Shown: positions 1-8,489, counted from the first letter of the stretch. The stretch: DNA of 64,000 bases from Cohnella baijiui (GCF_020731285.1 NZ_JAJFOW010000026.1:1-64000), one strand, 5' to 3'. The notes: a model not told the origin generated them from the sequence alone. Numbers and translations are program-made.

Positions 1-54
1 CCGCATGTACGGTGGTGTGAGAAGACGGGGGTTAGTCGCCCCCTCTTACTCGAT
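1..54 (+). mobile_element. 3' end of a group II intron (domains V/VI tail)
   Basis: The first bases match the conserved tail of bacterial group II introns. A fragment of the domain V 3' arm (GCATGTACGGT) is followed by a domain VI hairpin with GGGGG at 27-31 pairing with CCCCC at 39-43, and a terminal TACTCGAT, the usual kind of intron 3' boundary. The exon junction is therefore placed near 54. The body of the intron and any reverse transcriptase lie left of the window, so it cannot be said whether it is full length or active. The call rests on motif recognition only. Confidence 0.6.
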
Positions 55-451
55 TTATATAACCTTCGCTATCGCGTTTTTATCGCAGGCCATCCTATCC
101 AGGAACGATGGCGCGGGGGCAGACTGCCGGCGTGCACGGCACCCTCAGTGGCCGCGCAGCGAAGAGTAGAACATGACAATCTCCGCTCGTGATGCGGATT
201 GCCGAATGATGAATTAGAAGCAACAGATAAGCCAATGTCTGCTCCCGCCGCCAGGCGGGGGCTATTGGACGTTCACTGCGAAAGTGGTGGCGGACAGCGT
301 AATTTGGCAATATTTTTTGTTGTCGAATCTGTTGTTATAGGGAAGCGAAATACTAGACTAGAATAGTAAGTATTAGACCGACGATGCGTCATTAAGCTGA
401 TTGATAAGTTAATGTGAAAATTTCTTTTCCCAAAGAACGGGGGAACAACAA
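55..451. other. Gene-free stretch between the intron and the cyclase-like gene
   Basis: No ORF here has a convincing ribosome binding site or recognisable product. There is a short GC hairpin near 242-261 and an AT-rich stretch from about 300 to 430 that probably holds the promoter of the downstream gene, but no good -35/-10 pair stands out. The GC-rich part (about 95-260) may be a degraded fragment of the intron's target gene; this is a guess. Confidence 0.4.
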
Positions 452-1396
452 ATGGAGACATCGGTCATCCAATGGCTGCTTGACTCTGACCCTTCGATCC
501 GTTGGCAAGTGATGCGGGACCTAACCGGAGCGCCCGCAGGGGAGGTCGCGGCCGAGCGCGCGCGGGTCGCCACCGAAGGCTTAGGTATGCGGTTGCTCGC
601 GCTCCAAGGGGCTGACGGCCGGTGGGGCGGCTCGGCGTGGAACCGTGGGTGGAACTCCACGATGCACGTCCTGATGCTGCTGCGGGACATGGGTCTCGAT
701 CCCGCGAGCGACCAGGCGCGTCGTGCTGTGCGCTTGGTCGGTGACCGCGTGACCTGGCAAGGTTCCCCGGCCTACGACGGCAATCCCTTCTTCGTCGGTG
801 AGGTGGAGCCCTGCATCAACGGGCAAGTGGGAGCGGTCGGCGCCTATTTCGGCCAGGATGTCCGGGGCATCGTCGACCGGCTGCTCTGCGAGCAGCTACC
901 CGACGGCGGATGGAATTGCGAGGCGGCAAATGGTTCGACACGGTCCTCATTCAACACCACGATCTGCGTGTTGGAGGCCCTGCTCTTGTACGAACGGGCT
1001 GGTGGGGGCAGCCCGGCAGTGATCGAAGCTCGCCTCCGCGGACAGGAGTACCTTCTCGAGCGACGACTGTTCCGGCGGCGATCGACCGGCGAGGTGATCG
1101 AGCGAGATCGTAAGGGCGACGCGGCGTGGACGCGCTTCGCCTTCCCGACGTGGTGGCATTACGACGTGCTGCGGGGGCTCGACTACCTGCGCAGCGCCGG
1201 CGTCACGCCCGACGAGAGGGTAACCGAAGCGATCGAACTGGTCGCGTCGAAGCGCGACTGCGATGGAAGGTGGCCGCTTGAGACCCGGTATCCCGGCGTG
1301 ATGCCGGTCGAGATCGACGAGGGCGAGGGCCGACCGAGCCGGTGGAACACACTACGCGCCTTACGAGTGTTGAACTGGTATTCAACGCGACACTAA
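452..1396 (+). CDS. Squalene-cyclase/prenyltransferase-type alpha-toroid protein
   Basis: This 314-residue protein looks like a single alpha-alpha toroid of the terpenoid cyclase/prenyltransferase fold. Three QW-like motifs are visible: GADGRWGG near residue 55, LPDGGWNC near 150 and DCDGRWPL near 272. It is about half the length of squalene-hopene cyclases (about 630 aa) and lacks the DxDD catalytic motif, so a hopene-synthesis role is unlikely; proteins of this size are usually annotated only as squalene cyclase-like. The ATG is preceded by a weak GGGGG site. The gene stands alone on its strand. Its codon use is strongly G/C-ending, as in actinobacteria where similar proteins are common, and with the adjacent intron this hints at transfer. 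The function is unknown. Confidence 0.6.
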   Translation: METSVIQWLLDSDPSIRWQVMRDLTGAPAGEVAAERARVATEGLGMRLLALQGADGRWGGSAWNRGWNSTMHVLMLLRDMGLDPASDQARRAVRLVGDRVTWQGSPAYDGNPFFVGEVEPCINGQVGAVGAYFGQDVRGIVDRLLCEQLPDGGWNCEAANGSTRSSFNTTICVLEALLLYERAGGGSPAVIEARLRGQEYLLERRLFRRRSTGEVIERDRKGDAAWTRFAFPTWWHYDVLRGLDYLRSAGVTPDERVTEAIELVASKRDCDGRWPLETRYPGVMPVEIDEGEGRPSRWNTLRALRVLNWYSTRH

Positions 1397-1426
1397 AGCA
1401 GAAGGAGAAGAAAGAGGGCATGCAAA

Positions 1427-1458
1427 CAGGGGCTGCCTTGCTTTAAATGCAGCCCCTG
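1427..1458 (+). terminator. Hairpin downstream of the cyclase-like gene
   Basis: A perfect 10-bp stem, CAGGGGCTGC (1427-1436) with GCAGCCCCTG (1449-1458), lies 30 nt after the stop. No T tract follows, so it may be an inefficient terminator or an RNA-stabilising hairpin. Confidence 0.4.
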
Positions 1459-1557
1459 CTACTGACCCGTTCACCTGTATCAGTAACGCAGAGGGATCCA
1501 AGCCTGCCGTTTGGTTTTGCAGGAAGAAGGCTGGACGGAAGAGAGGGACTGAAACGC

Positions 1558-1587
1558 AAAAAAAACGCATGCTCCCGGGAGCATGCG
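1558..1587 (-). terminator. Terminator of the ImmR-ImmA pair
   Basis: A perfect 22-bp palindrome (1566-1587) is followed on the minus strand by eight T residues (A run at 1558-1565). It sits 35 nt beyond the stop of the ImmA-like gene. Confidence 0.8.
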
Positions 1588-1621
1588 ATACGAAAAAACG
1601 ACTGAAGCATGAAAACGGGCG

Positions 1622-2041
1622 TTAGCGGTAGAGCTTGTGAATCTCCTCGGGGATGCCGCACTGGCTCAGAAAGGATGCCAGCGTCGCGTCGGCTTCGGGC
1701 ATGCGGCCGATCGTCAGGAGATGCATGGCAAACAGGTTGGCCTGCCGTTCGATCCGGTCGACGGACAGCAGCGTGTTGTGCTTCAGAAAGGGCGTATTCA
1801 GCTTCGGGTGCAGCGCGTAATGGCCCAGCTCGTGGGCAATGGTAAATCGGGCGGCCACTTCGTCCAGCTTGTTGTTCACATGGATCATCGGAATGCGGTT
1901 GGCATTCGTGAAGTACCCCCAGATGTTGGTTCCAAGATTCTCGTAGAGAACCAGGATGTTCTTCTGAGCTGCGATCTCTAGAGGGTCGCTAGTGCCTGCC
2001 GATTGGATCAGCAGGTGAACCTCAGCGCGTATATAGCCCAT
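1622..2041 (-). CDS. ImmA/IrrE-family metallopeptidase
   Basis: This 139-residue protein carries the zinc-peptidase motif HELGH (H70, E71, H74) and a downstream glutamate (E98 in DRIERQANLFA) that fits the third ligand, the pattern of the ImmA/IrrE family. In this family the peptidase typically cleaves a partner XRE repressor, as ImmA does ImmR in ICEBs1. The ATG is preceded by CCGGAGG at good spacing. It lies 14 nt downstream of the XRE regulator on the same strand and is closed by a strong terminator, so the two form a pair. This is a cytoplasmic, prophage or ICE-type module. No integrase or structural phage gene is visible, so it may be a remnant or a domesticated switch. Confidence 0.85.
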   Translation of the reverse strand: MGYIRAEVHLLIQSAGTSDPLEIAAQKNILVLYENLGTNIWGYFTNANRIPMIHVNNKLDEVAARFTIAHELGHYALHPKLNTPFLKHNTLLSVDRIERQANLFAMHLLTIGRMPEADATLASFLSQCGIPEEIHKLYR

Positions 2042-2055
2042 CCCAAGTCCTCCGG

Positions 2056-2499
2056 TTACTGACGGTATTTGCGGGGGGTGAACTTTTTCTTAGCCATCTG
2101 CCTGGATAATCGCAACGTATTCTCCAAGGAGATCCGCATGAGCTCCCGCTCTTCCTCGTCCATCGGCTCCCCGTGAAATGCTAGCGCCGTATCGCTCTCG
2201 AGCTCGTTCATCATCGCTTCGAGCTTCCTCCCGATGTCGCGCTCTTCCCGGGCCGACAGCGCTTCGCCCGAGATGGAAGGCCGGACCGTCCGCTCCTTGG
2301 CGTCGGTCTTGCCCAGCAAATAATCCAAAGAGACGCCGAACACGTCCGCCAGCTGAACGGCGTTGTCCGCGCTCAGCTTTTTCTTGCCCTTTTCAATATC
2401 GTAATAGAACTGCGCAGAAATGCCAAGTTTGTCTGCCACTTCGGTCCCGCTTAGATTCATCTCCCGCCGAATGCTCCTAATTCGCGCGTATCCTTCCAC
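2056..2499 (-). CDS. XRE-family transcriptional regulator (ImmR-like)
   Basis: An N-terminal helix-turn-helix of the Cro/C1 type is clear (residues about 5-60, with EVADKLGISAQFYYDIEKGK). An acidic C-terminal part follows that could be the site recognised by the partner peptidase. The reading frame is open to a TTG at 2562, but a GTG at 2499 has a strong site (AGGAAGG, 8 nt upstream) and starts directly before the HTH, so the shorter 147-residue form is chosen. It probably represses its own promoter and the divergent small gene at 2781; the intergenic region holds an inverted repeat. Relief of repression by the ImmA-like protease is inferred from the family. Confidence 0.8.
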   Translation of the reverse strand: MEGYARIRSIRREMNLSGTEVADKLGISAQFYYDIEKGKKKLSADNAVQLADVFGVSLDYLLGKTDAKERTVRPSISGEALSAREERDIGRKLEAMMNELESDTALAFHGEPMDEEERELMRISLENTLRLSRQMAKKKFTPRKYRQ

Positions 2500-2703
2500 G
2501 TACGGATCCTTCCTCTCTCTTGCGGCTATCGTCAGATTATCATCTATATGATTAAAAATCAATCCGAAGGCCGAGTTTGGGTGCCGAGTTGGAGGTTTTA
2601 TGAGGCTTTTCGAGGCTGTATTGAAGCGATTTTAAGCAAATAGGAGAATTTTGGAGGAAAGACTGTCATCTATTAGAGTAATAGCCCGTTATTGCTGATC
2701 ATG

Positions 2704-2729
2704 CTATTTGTTTAAAATTAATCAAATAG
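2704..2729. promoter_or_regulatory. Candidate operator between the XRE gene and the small divergent gene
   Basis: The inverted repeat CTATTTG (2704-2710) / CAAATAG (2723-2729) overlaps a possible -35 (TTGTTT, 2708-2713), with a possible -10 (TAATAT, 2732-2737) reading towards 2781. A repressor bound here would block that promoter. This is prediction from pattern only. Confidence 0.35.
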
Positions 2730-2780
2730 AATAATATAGGGCTACTCACTAACGAATGAATTGCGGAAGGAGTGACGCTC

Positions 2781-2993
2781 ATGCGCTATCCGGTGCCGAA
2801 TCGGAGAGGCGAAGTGTCGGCGGGGACCGGACCGGTCGTGACGTACATGCTGTCGGACGTCGAGCTGGCCTACCTGCACGGCGGCGAATTGGACAAGATC
2901 CCGACCGCGGACCGCCGCGGAAAGCGGGGCTCTCGTATCCCGCTGTCCGTGCGGGAATCGAAGACGATTTATCGGATTCGAGGTGAGGGGTGA
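2781..2993 (+). CDS. Small hypothetical protein, divergent from the XRE regulator
   Basis: This 70-residue basic protein is not recognised. The ATG at 2781 is chosen because GGAG lies 8 nt upstream; a GTG at 2773 would overlap that site. The product has no signal peptide or membrane segment and is rich in Arg, Gly and Lys in its C-terminal half (DRRGKRGSRIPLSVRESK). It faces the ImmR/ImmA-like pair across a region with a candidate operator, the place where the regulated effector of such modules normally lies. A short GTGAGGGGT-type direct repeat overlaps its stop. Confidence 0.5.
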   Translation: MRYPVPNRRGEVSAGTGPVVTYMLSDVELAYLHGGELDKIPTADRRGKRGSRIPLSVRESKTIYRIRGEG

Positions 2994-3059
2994 GGGGTGA
3001 TGGGTGGCGAAGCCGTGTGACTCGGCAGCGGCAAGCAACGTGCCGAAGCCAACCGGGAT

Positions 3060-3257
3060 TTAGCTCCAGGAGGGAAGGACGACGAAGAGAAACACGAGCA
3101 GCACGATGATGCCGCAGATCCGGCTGAACAGCAAGTAGCCCTCGCTGGGCTCGGAATCGCCTTTGACCGCCCAGCCGTACCGCATATACCAGCCGAACCG
3201 GGGGTAAATGATATTCACGACCGCGATGACGATGAAGAGAATGGCGAATAAAAACAT
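3060..3257 (-). CDS. DUF6199-family small membrane protein
   Basis: This 65-residue protein has two predicted membrane helices (about 2-18 and 44-62) separated by a short loop with the family signature RYGWAVKGDSEPSEGYL. That matches DUF6199, small membrane proteins common in Bacillales with no established function. The ATG at 3257 has AAGGAG 9 nt upstream. It is separated from the upstream DUF2642 gene by a terminator, so it is probably transcribed alone. Confidence 0.7.
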   Translation of the reverse strand: MFLFAILFIVIAVVNIIYPRFGWYMRYGWAVKGDSEPSEGYLLFSRICGIIVLLVFLFVVLPSWS

Positions 3258-3340
3258 GCGCGTCAGCTCCTTTTCCAGTTCATACGCATGTGGTCCTTGA
3301 TTGTTCCGCGGAAGAAGGCCAATATTGGCGTATGTACAAT

Positions 3341-3367
3341 AAAAAAGGAACTGCTGTCCGCAGTTCC
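3341..3367 (-). terminator. Terminator of the DUF2642 gene
   Basis: An 8-bp stem GGAACTGC/GCAGTTCC with a 5-nt loop is followed on the minus strand by six T residues, 11 nt after the DUF2642 stop. Confidence 0.85.
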
Positions 3368-3378
3368 GGTGCGCCGGG

Positions 3379-3603
3379 TTAGATCGGCATCGTCCAGACG
3401 ATCTCGGCAATCCGCAAGCATGCCTGGTGGGAGTGGAGCTGGACGAGCACATGATCCGGCTTGACATCCAAGATCGTTCCTTCCAATCTGCCGCGCGTCG
3501 TCTCGAAGACGACACATCGCCCGATCAAGCGCCTTAGCGCTTCTACGACATAGGGATCGACCAGCGATACGGTCTGGATGTGCATGGCAGGGTAAGCTTG
3601 CAT
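3379..3603 (-). CDS. DUF2642-family small protein
   Basis: This 74-residue protein is like the DUF2642 family of Bacillales, small soluble Sm-like or SH3-like barrels (VVFETTRGRLEGTILDVKPDHVL), several of which are linked to spore formation. The role here is unknown. The ATG at 3603 has GGAG 8 nt upstream; a GTG at 3612 in the same frame overlaps the ribosome site and is less likely. It has no membrane segment. The gene ends at its own terminator. Confidence 0.65.
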   Translation of the reverse strand: MQAYPAMHIQTVSLVDPYVVEALRRLIGRCVVFETTRGRLEGTILDVKPDHVLVQLHSHQACLRIAEIVWTMPI

Positions 3604-3782
3604 GGCATTCACTCCTCGGGATATTCGTTTCCGTATAAGTTATGCGAACGCCTAGGTTTTGGCATGGGCGAATGCCGACCCGATTTTCGAATCGCCACGG
3701 TGACGGTGCAGCTTGGATGCAGACGGGAGCGCTTTTCCGACAATAAGAGAAAAAAGCGTTGCGGAAGGAGAAGTCGGATCGC

Positions 3783-3816
3783 AAAAAGGAGCTGCCGAAG
3801 ACGACAGCTCCTTTTT
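3783..3816. terminator. Bidirectional terminator after the EamA transporter
   Basis: The stem AAAAAGGAGCTG/CAGCTCCTTTTT has T runs on both strands. It lies 46 nt beyond the stop of the minus-strand transporter. Confidence 0.8.
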
Positions 3817-3861
3817 CGTAATGGAATGATGACGTTACTGGGCGGCCGAAGCCTCGTTGTC

Positions 3862-4779
3862 CTACAGGCGCCTGGCGGCGATTGGCGGACGCAGGCCCTT
3901 GCGGTCGAGCTTGACGCGGCGAGGGCCGGCCCGTTTCGGCCGCCATTCGGAGACGATGACGCCTAGCAGAACCAGCGCGCCGCCCGCGTAGCCTGAAGCT
4001 GACAGACGCTGATGCTCGAACAGCATCCCGAACAGCGCGGCGAACACGGGCTCGAGCGCAAAGATGAGGCCCAACCGCGTAGGCGAAGTGTACTGCTGCA
4101 CGATCGTTTGCAGCATGTAACCGAGCGCGCTGCAGAAGACGCTGAGCATGACCACGGCGAACCAACCCTTGCCCGTCCCCGGCAGCGCGGGCGTCTCGTA
4201 CAGGCAGGAGAACACGAGGCCGTACAAGCCTGCGAAGCTGAGCTGCCAGATACCGAGGTTTACTGTATCGCTTCCTTGGGCAGCGCGGCCGGTAACGAGA
4301 ATATGGATTGCGTAGCAGAGCGCGCCGAACGCGCAGAGCGCGTCGCCCGGATTAAGGCGCATCGGGATTCGCAAGGTGATGAGGCCGATGCCCGCGATGG
4401 CGAGGACGACGCCGGCCAGCAGCCGTCCCGAGATGCGCTTTTTTAGGAAGAAAAAGCTCAGGATCGGGACGAAGATGACGGTCAAGCTGACCAAGAAGCC
4501 GGCGTTCGAGGTCGTCGTGGACCGCAAGCCGAACAGGACGGACGAGATGACGCCGAACAGGAGCAAGCCCAGCAGGGCGGCGAAGCGCAGCGTGCGGAAG
4601 TCGGTCTTCCGCAGACGCTTGGCGAAGAACGGTGCGGCGATCAGAAAGGCGAATCCGAAACGGAGGGCGACCAGATTGAATTCGCCGAGATCGCTCGCCC
4701 CCATTTTCATGAACAAATAGGAGCTTCCCCAGAACAGCGTCACCAGGAGCATCAACATGTCGGCTTTGAACGGTTTCAT
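3862..4779 (-). CDS. EamA/DMT-family transporter
   Basis: This 305-residue integral membrane protein has ten predicted helices in two repeated halves, typical of the drug/metabolite transporter superfamily. The start (LVTLFWGSSYLFMK) and the second EamA repeat (LCYAIHILVTGRAA) are characteristic. Such proteins export small metabolites or amino acids; the substrate cannot be read from sequence. The C-terminal 30 residues are a basic cytoplasmic tail. It is divergent from the LysR gene 143 bp away, and LysR regulators often control the divergent neighbour, so joint regulation is possible. Confidence 0.85.
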   Translation of the reverse strand: MKPFKADMLMLLVTLFWGSSYLFMKMGASDLGEFNLVALRFGFAFLIAAPFFAKRLRKTDFRTLRFAALLGLLLFGVISSVLFGLRSTTTSNAGFLVSLTVIFVPILSFFFLKKRISGRLLAGVVLAIAGIGLITLRIPMRLNPGDALCAFGALCYAIHILVTGRAAQGSDTVNLGIWQLSFAGLYGLVFSCLYETPALPGTGKGWFAVVMLSVFCSALGYMLQTIVQQYTSPTRLGLIFALEPVFAALFGMLFEHQRLSASGYAGGALVLLGVIVSEWRPKRAGPRRVKLDRKGLRPPIAARRL

Positions 4780-4922
4780 GCGGTATAATCATCCTTCGAG
4801 GTTGCTAATCAATCGCTACTGCTATATATTACAAGCGTGGTAAGTATAAGAAAAACGAATGTTTGTCATGTTATCCATGAGAACTGTTCATAATCTCGAG
4901 CCGGGACGGGAGAGGAGCTGCG

Positions 4923-5816
4923 ATGAGCCTCGCCAAGTACGAAGTGCTGCTCAAAGTGGTGGAAACGGGCAATTTGACGCGGGCGGCGGAGGTAATGGGG
5001 TTTACCCAATCGGGGATCAGTCACGCCGTCCAAAGCCTGGAGCGGGAATTCGGCTTCAGTCTGCTCACCCGCAGCCGATCGGGGGTCAAGCTGACCGCCA
5101 ACGGAGAACGCGTGATCAAGTCGATCCGCGAAATCGTCAATTGGAACGAGCAGCTGAAGCAGGAAGTGGCCGCCGTGCACGGCATGGAGATCGGGACGGT
5201 GCGCATCGGCACGTTTACGAGCGTGTCCGTTCATTGGCTGCCCGGCATTATCAAGCGGTACCGCGGCGATTATCCGGCGGTCGAGGTTAAGCTCTATGAA
5301 GGAGATTACCGGGAAATCGAGGATTGGATCGGGGACGGGCAGATCGACTTCGGCTTCCTCTCGCTGCCGACGCGCGACGGCTTCGACGCGATCCCGCTCA
5401 GCGAAGACCGGATGCTGTGTCTCGTGCCGAAGGATCATCCGCTGAGCGGGCGGGAGGCGGTCACCTTCGCGGAGCTGGCGGAGGAGGACTTCGTCATGCC
5501 GAAGGAAGGGTCCGACTACGACGTGAAGCGGGTCCTGCGCAAGGCGGGTGTGCAGCCAAAGATCAAATACGAGGCGGCGGACGACCGGGCCATCATCGCG
5601 ATGGTGGAAAACGGGCTCGGCGTCAGCGTCCTGCCGGAGATGGTCCTGCAGGCGCATCAGCATCATCTGGCGCTCATCCCGCTTGAGGACGGGAGCTGCC
5701 GGACGCTCGGCATGGCGATGCAGGCGGTCAAGGATATTTCCCCGGCGGCCCGCAAGTTTATGGAATACGCGCGGACGTGGATCGACCAATGGGAGCGGTC
5801 GCGCGCCAAAACCTAA
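4923..5816 (+). CDS. LysR-family transcriptional regulator
   Basis: This 297-residue protein has an N-terminal winged HTH (residues 1-60, NLTRAAEVMGFTQSGISHAV) and a periplasmic-binding-protein-like effector domain (about 90-290). The ATG has GGAG at good spacing. It is followed 15 nt later by the peptidase gene on the same strand and is divergent from the EamA transporter, so it may control both. The effector is unknown. Confidence 0.9.
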   Translation: MSLAKYEVLLKVVETGNLTRAAEVMGFTQSGISHAVQSLEREFGFSLLTRSRSGVKLTANGERVIKSIREIVNWNEQLKQEVAAVHGMEIGTVRIGTFTSVSVHWLPGIIKRYRGDYPAVEVKLYEGDYREIEDWIGDGQIDFGFLSLPTRDGFDAIPLSEDRMLCLVPKDHPLSGREAVTFAELAEEDFVMPKEGSDYDVKRVLRKAGVQPKIKYEAADDRAIIAMVENGLGVSVLPEMVLQAHQHHLALIPLEDGSCRTLGMAMQAVKDISPAARKFMEYARTWIDQWERSRAKT

Positions 5817-5831
5817 GAGAAGGTGAAACCC

Positions 5832-7313
5832 ATGACGGAAGCAAACAAACGCGTCTATCAAGGCGATAATCCGGTCATCCGATACTTCGAAGCGCTGTCG
5901 GCCATCCCGCGGAGCTCCGGTCACGAGAAGGAGATCAGCGACTACGTGGCGCGGTTCGCGCGGGAACGCGGCTGCGAAGCCGTCCAGGACGAGACGTACA
6001 ATCTGGTCATCCGCAAGCCCGCTTCCCCGGGTTACGAAAGCGTGCCGCCGGTCATCGTGCAGGGGCATCTCGACATGGTCGGGGAAAAGCGCGAAGGGGT
6101 GAACCACGACTTTCTCCGCGATCCGATCGAGCTGGTGGTGGAAGGGGAGTTCATGACCGCGCACGGCACGACGCTCGGCGGGGACAACGGACTCGCGGTC
6201 GCGTTCGCCATGGCGCTGCTGGATGCGAAGGACGCAGCGCACCCCGAAGTGGAGATCCTCCTGACGACGGAGGAGGAAACGTCGATGAAGGGCGCACGGA
6301 AGCTCAACGTCGGCCTGCTGAAGGGGAGAACGATGATCAACTTAGACTCCGACCGGGAGGGGATCGTCTACGTAAGCAGCGCCGGCGGCGCGCGGGCCTA
6401 TCATACGGTGCCGGTCGAATGGGCGGAAGGCGCCGCGGAAGAGCCGATTTGCCGGATCCGGATCGCCGGATTGATCGGCGGACACTCCGGCGACGATATC
6501 GTCCACGAACGGGCCAATGCGTGCCAACTGCTCGGCCGGGTGCTCGACGATTTGCGGCGCAAGGTTCCCTTTTCGCTTGCGCGGGTGCAAGGAGGTCTCG
6601 CGTCGAACGCCATTCCGCGCGAAGCGGAGGCGCGGATCGCGATCGCCCGGGAGTTTCGCGCCGCAGCGGAAGCGGCCGTGACGGCGTGGGAAGCGATCTT
6701 CCGGGAGGAATTCGCGCTAGCCGATCCGGACGTCCGCGTCGAATTCGCGGCCGTTCCGTCCGACGGGCAGGCGGAGGAAGAGCGGCGCGTCTTCGCCGAA
6801 CCGTCCAAGCAGGCGGCGATCGACTCGCTGCTGCTCGTCCCGAGCGGCGTCCTCCGAATGGACAAAGCGATCCCCGGATTGCCGCGAACGTCCACCAACG
6901 TCGGCATCGTCGCCACGACTCCGGACGCCGTCCGGTTCGAGAGCCTCGTGCGCAGCTCGCTCCGTTCGGAGCTTGACGCGGTCGTCGCCCGGATGGAGGC
7001 GACGGCGAAAGCGCTCGGCTGCCGCTTCGAGGCGGGCGAGTATTACCCGGGATGGCCCTATCGCGTCGACTCCAAGCTGCGCGATCTGTTCCAGGCCGTC
7101 TACCTGCGGGAATACGGGCGGCCGATGGAGGTCAAAGCGGTTCACGCCGGCATCGAATGCGGCATTCTCGCGGACCGCATCCCCGGTCTGGACGCGGTTT
7201 CGTACGGTCCCGACCTGTACGACATCCACACGCCCGACGAGCGGTTCCGCATCGCCTCCGTCGAGCGGACGTGGCGCTTTTTGCTCGAGGTGCTGCGGGA
7301 GATCAAGGCCTAG
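5832..7313 (+). CDS. pepD: Aminoacyl-histidine dipeptidase (M20 family, PepD-like)
   Basis: This 493-residue zinc peptidase hydrolyses dipeptides such as beta-alanyl- or aminoacyl-histidine in the cytoplasm. Typical M20 motifs are present: metal-binding HLDMVGEK near residue 80, GGDNGLAVA near 117, and the catalytic/metal cluster TTEEETSMKGA near 145, with the dimerisation domain in the middle and KAVHAGIECG near 440. The length agrees with PepD (about 485 aa). The ATG at 5832 has AGAAGGTG upstream; an in-frame GTG at 5823 overlaps this site and was not chosen. It appears to be co-transcribed with the LysR gene, possibly with an EamA exporter as the third partner in peptide or amino-acid handling (inference). 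Confidence 0.9.
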   Translation: MTEANKRVYQGDNPVIRYFEALSAIPRSSGHEKEISDYVARFARERGCEAVQDETYNLVIRKPASPGYESVPPVIVQGHLDMVGEKREGVNHDFLRDPIELVVEGEFMTAHGTTLGGDNGLAVAFAMALLDAKDAAHPEVEILLTTEEETSMKGARKLNVGLLKGRTMINLDSDREGIVYVSSAGGARAYHTVPVEWAEGAAEEPICRIRIAGLIGGHSGDDIVHERANACQLLGRVLDDLRRKVPFSLARVQGGLASNAIPREAEARIAIAREFRAAAEAAVTAWEAIFREEFALADPDVRVEFAAVPSDGQAEEERRVFAEPSKQAAIDSLLLVPSGVLRMDKAIPGLPRTSTNVGIVATTPDAVRFESLVRSSLRSELDAVVARMEATAKALGCRFEAGEYYPGWPYRVDSKLRDLFQAVYLREYGRPMEVKAVHAGIECGILADRIPGLDAVSYGPDLYDIHTPDERFRIASVERTWRFLLEVLREIKA

Positions 7314-7335
7314 CAAACGATACTTGCCCAACGCC

Positions 7336-7380
7336 AAAAAAGCTTCCGTTCCCGCCGATCGCGGTCTCGGAAGCTTTTTT
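7336..7380. terminator. Bidirectional terminator after pepD
   Basis: The stem AAAAAAGCTTCCG (7336-7348) / CGGAAGCTTTTTT (7368-7380) serves the converging peptidase genes on both strands. Confidence 0.85.
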
Positions 7381-7413
7381 GGTTTTGGGCGAGCCCGCTA
7401 GGCTCCGCTCGCC

Positions 7414-8112
7414 CTAAGCCGTGAGGGACGCCGAGCGGCGTTTTCCTTTCTCGCCGAGAAAGGCGCGAAGCGCCATCGTCACGCACCAGAGCGCGAAAAG
7501 GGTGAAGCCGATTCCCCAGACGAGCGCCGGCACGCCGGTATAGTGCTGCAGATTCGAGGCGTCTCCCGCGCGGGATCCGTCCTGGAAGGCCATGATCGCC
7601 AGCGAAACCGGGCTCATCGCGGATTCTTCGAGGCTGAGGAAGGCGAGCAGCAGGTAATAGAAATTGCGAAATGCGGGGCGCACGAAGAAGGCCAGGACGT
7701 TCAGCGCGATGAAGCCTGCGAGCCACAGGGCACCGAAGCCCGAATGGACGTACAGGATCAGCATGAGCAGCGCGATAGCTGTGACGAGGCCCAGACCTAG
7801 CTTCTGCTGCTGCTTGCGATAGAGCGCGAACAAAAGCAGCGCGAACAGCGAAGCGCCGACATACCCTGCCAGTGAGACAAGCAGCTGCCCCCAGTCGGTG
7901 GGCACGAGCGTATAGGTGACGCCGCTATGGTCGGCATGCAGCTCGATTCGCAGCACCCGACCGGAGACGAGCAGCGCGACCAGGGCATGGGAAAATTCGT
8001 GAATCATCGTATCCAGGTTGCGGAAAAAGGAAGAGAACGGAATCAACCGCGTCAGGAACACGGATACGACCAGGTATAGGATCGCGCGGAGCCATTTGTT
8101 CAATCGGCACAC
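7414..8112 (-). CDS. M50-family membrane metallopeptidase
   Basis: This 232-residue multi-spanning protein has HEFSH (H38-H42) inside a hydrophobic helix, the zinc motif of M50B-type intramembrane peptidases; later helices include a NVLAFFVRPAF segment. The target is unknown. The frame opens with GTG at 8112, but the ribosome site (AAGAGGTG) lies so close that the TTG at 8103 is an equally good start. It converges with pepD across a bidirectional terminator. Confidence 0.75.
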   Translation of the reverse strand: MCRLNKWLRAILYLVVSVFLTRLIPFSSFFRNLDTMIHEFSHALVALLVSGRVLRIELHADHSGVTYTLVPTDWGQLLVSLAGYVGASLFALLLFALYRKQQQKLGLGLVTAIALLMLILYVHSGFGALWLAGFIALNVLAFFVRPAFRNFYYLLLAFLSLEESAMSPVSLAIMAFQDGSRAGDASNLQHYTGVPALVWGIGFTLFALWCVTMALRAFLGEKGKRRSASLTA

Positions 8113-8226
8113 CTCTTGGCATCTGGAGTGACAGTCTTTCCCTTGTATACGCGCAAGCGGACAAACGGTTCTGCCGAAGCGCCAACTTTTCGGACCCGCC
8201 CATAGGCGTCACGGCGGCGAATCCGC

Positions 8227-8274
8227 AAAAAGCCCGTCCGAAGCGCATCGGGAGGATGCTGCATCCGAACGGGC
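8227..8274 (-). terminator. Terminator of the small membrane gene
   Basis: A long imperfect stem (GCCCGTTCGGATGC with GCGCTTCGGACGGGC read on the minus strand) is followed by five T residues, 36 nt past the stop. Confidence 0.7.
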
Positions 8275-8309
8275 GTAGCCGTCGAGCGGGCCGGAAACGG
8301 CGGGCCGGA

Positions 8310-8489
8310 TCAGCGCGCGCGGCGGCTTTGCGGAGTCTGGCGGGCGGCGTAGACGAGACCGGCGAACGAGACGAGACAGCCGGCGACGATCATCGTGATG
8401 CCGATGCCCGAGTTGGCGTTCGTCGCGAGCATCGCGGCCGCGGCGACGATGTCCGTCAGACAGAGCACGAACAGAAAAGCCAGTGGCAT
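8310..8489 (-). CDS. Small two-helix membrane protein, hypothetical
   Basis: This 59-residue protein has two predicted membrane helices (about 3-22 and 29-49) and a basic tail (RQTPQSRRAR). The ATG is preceded by GGAGG at 6 nt, which makes it a real gene despite its size. The family is not recognised. It ends at a terminator and lies downstream of the isochorismatase gene on the same strand, 74 nt away. Confidence 0.6.
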   Translation of the reverse strand: MPLAFLFVLCLTDIVAAAAMLATNANSGIGITMIVAGCLVSFAGLVYAARQTPQSRRAR

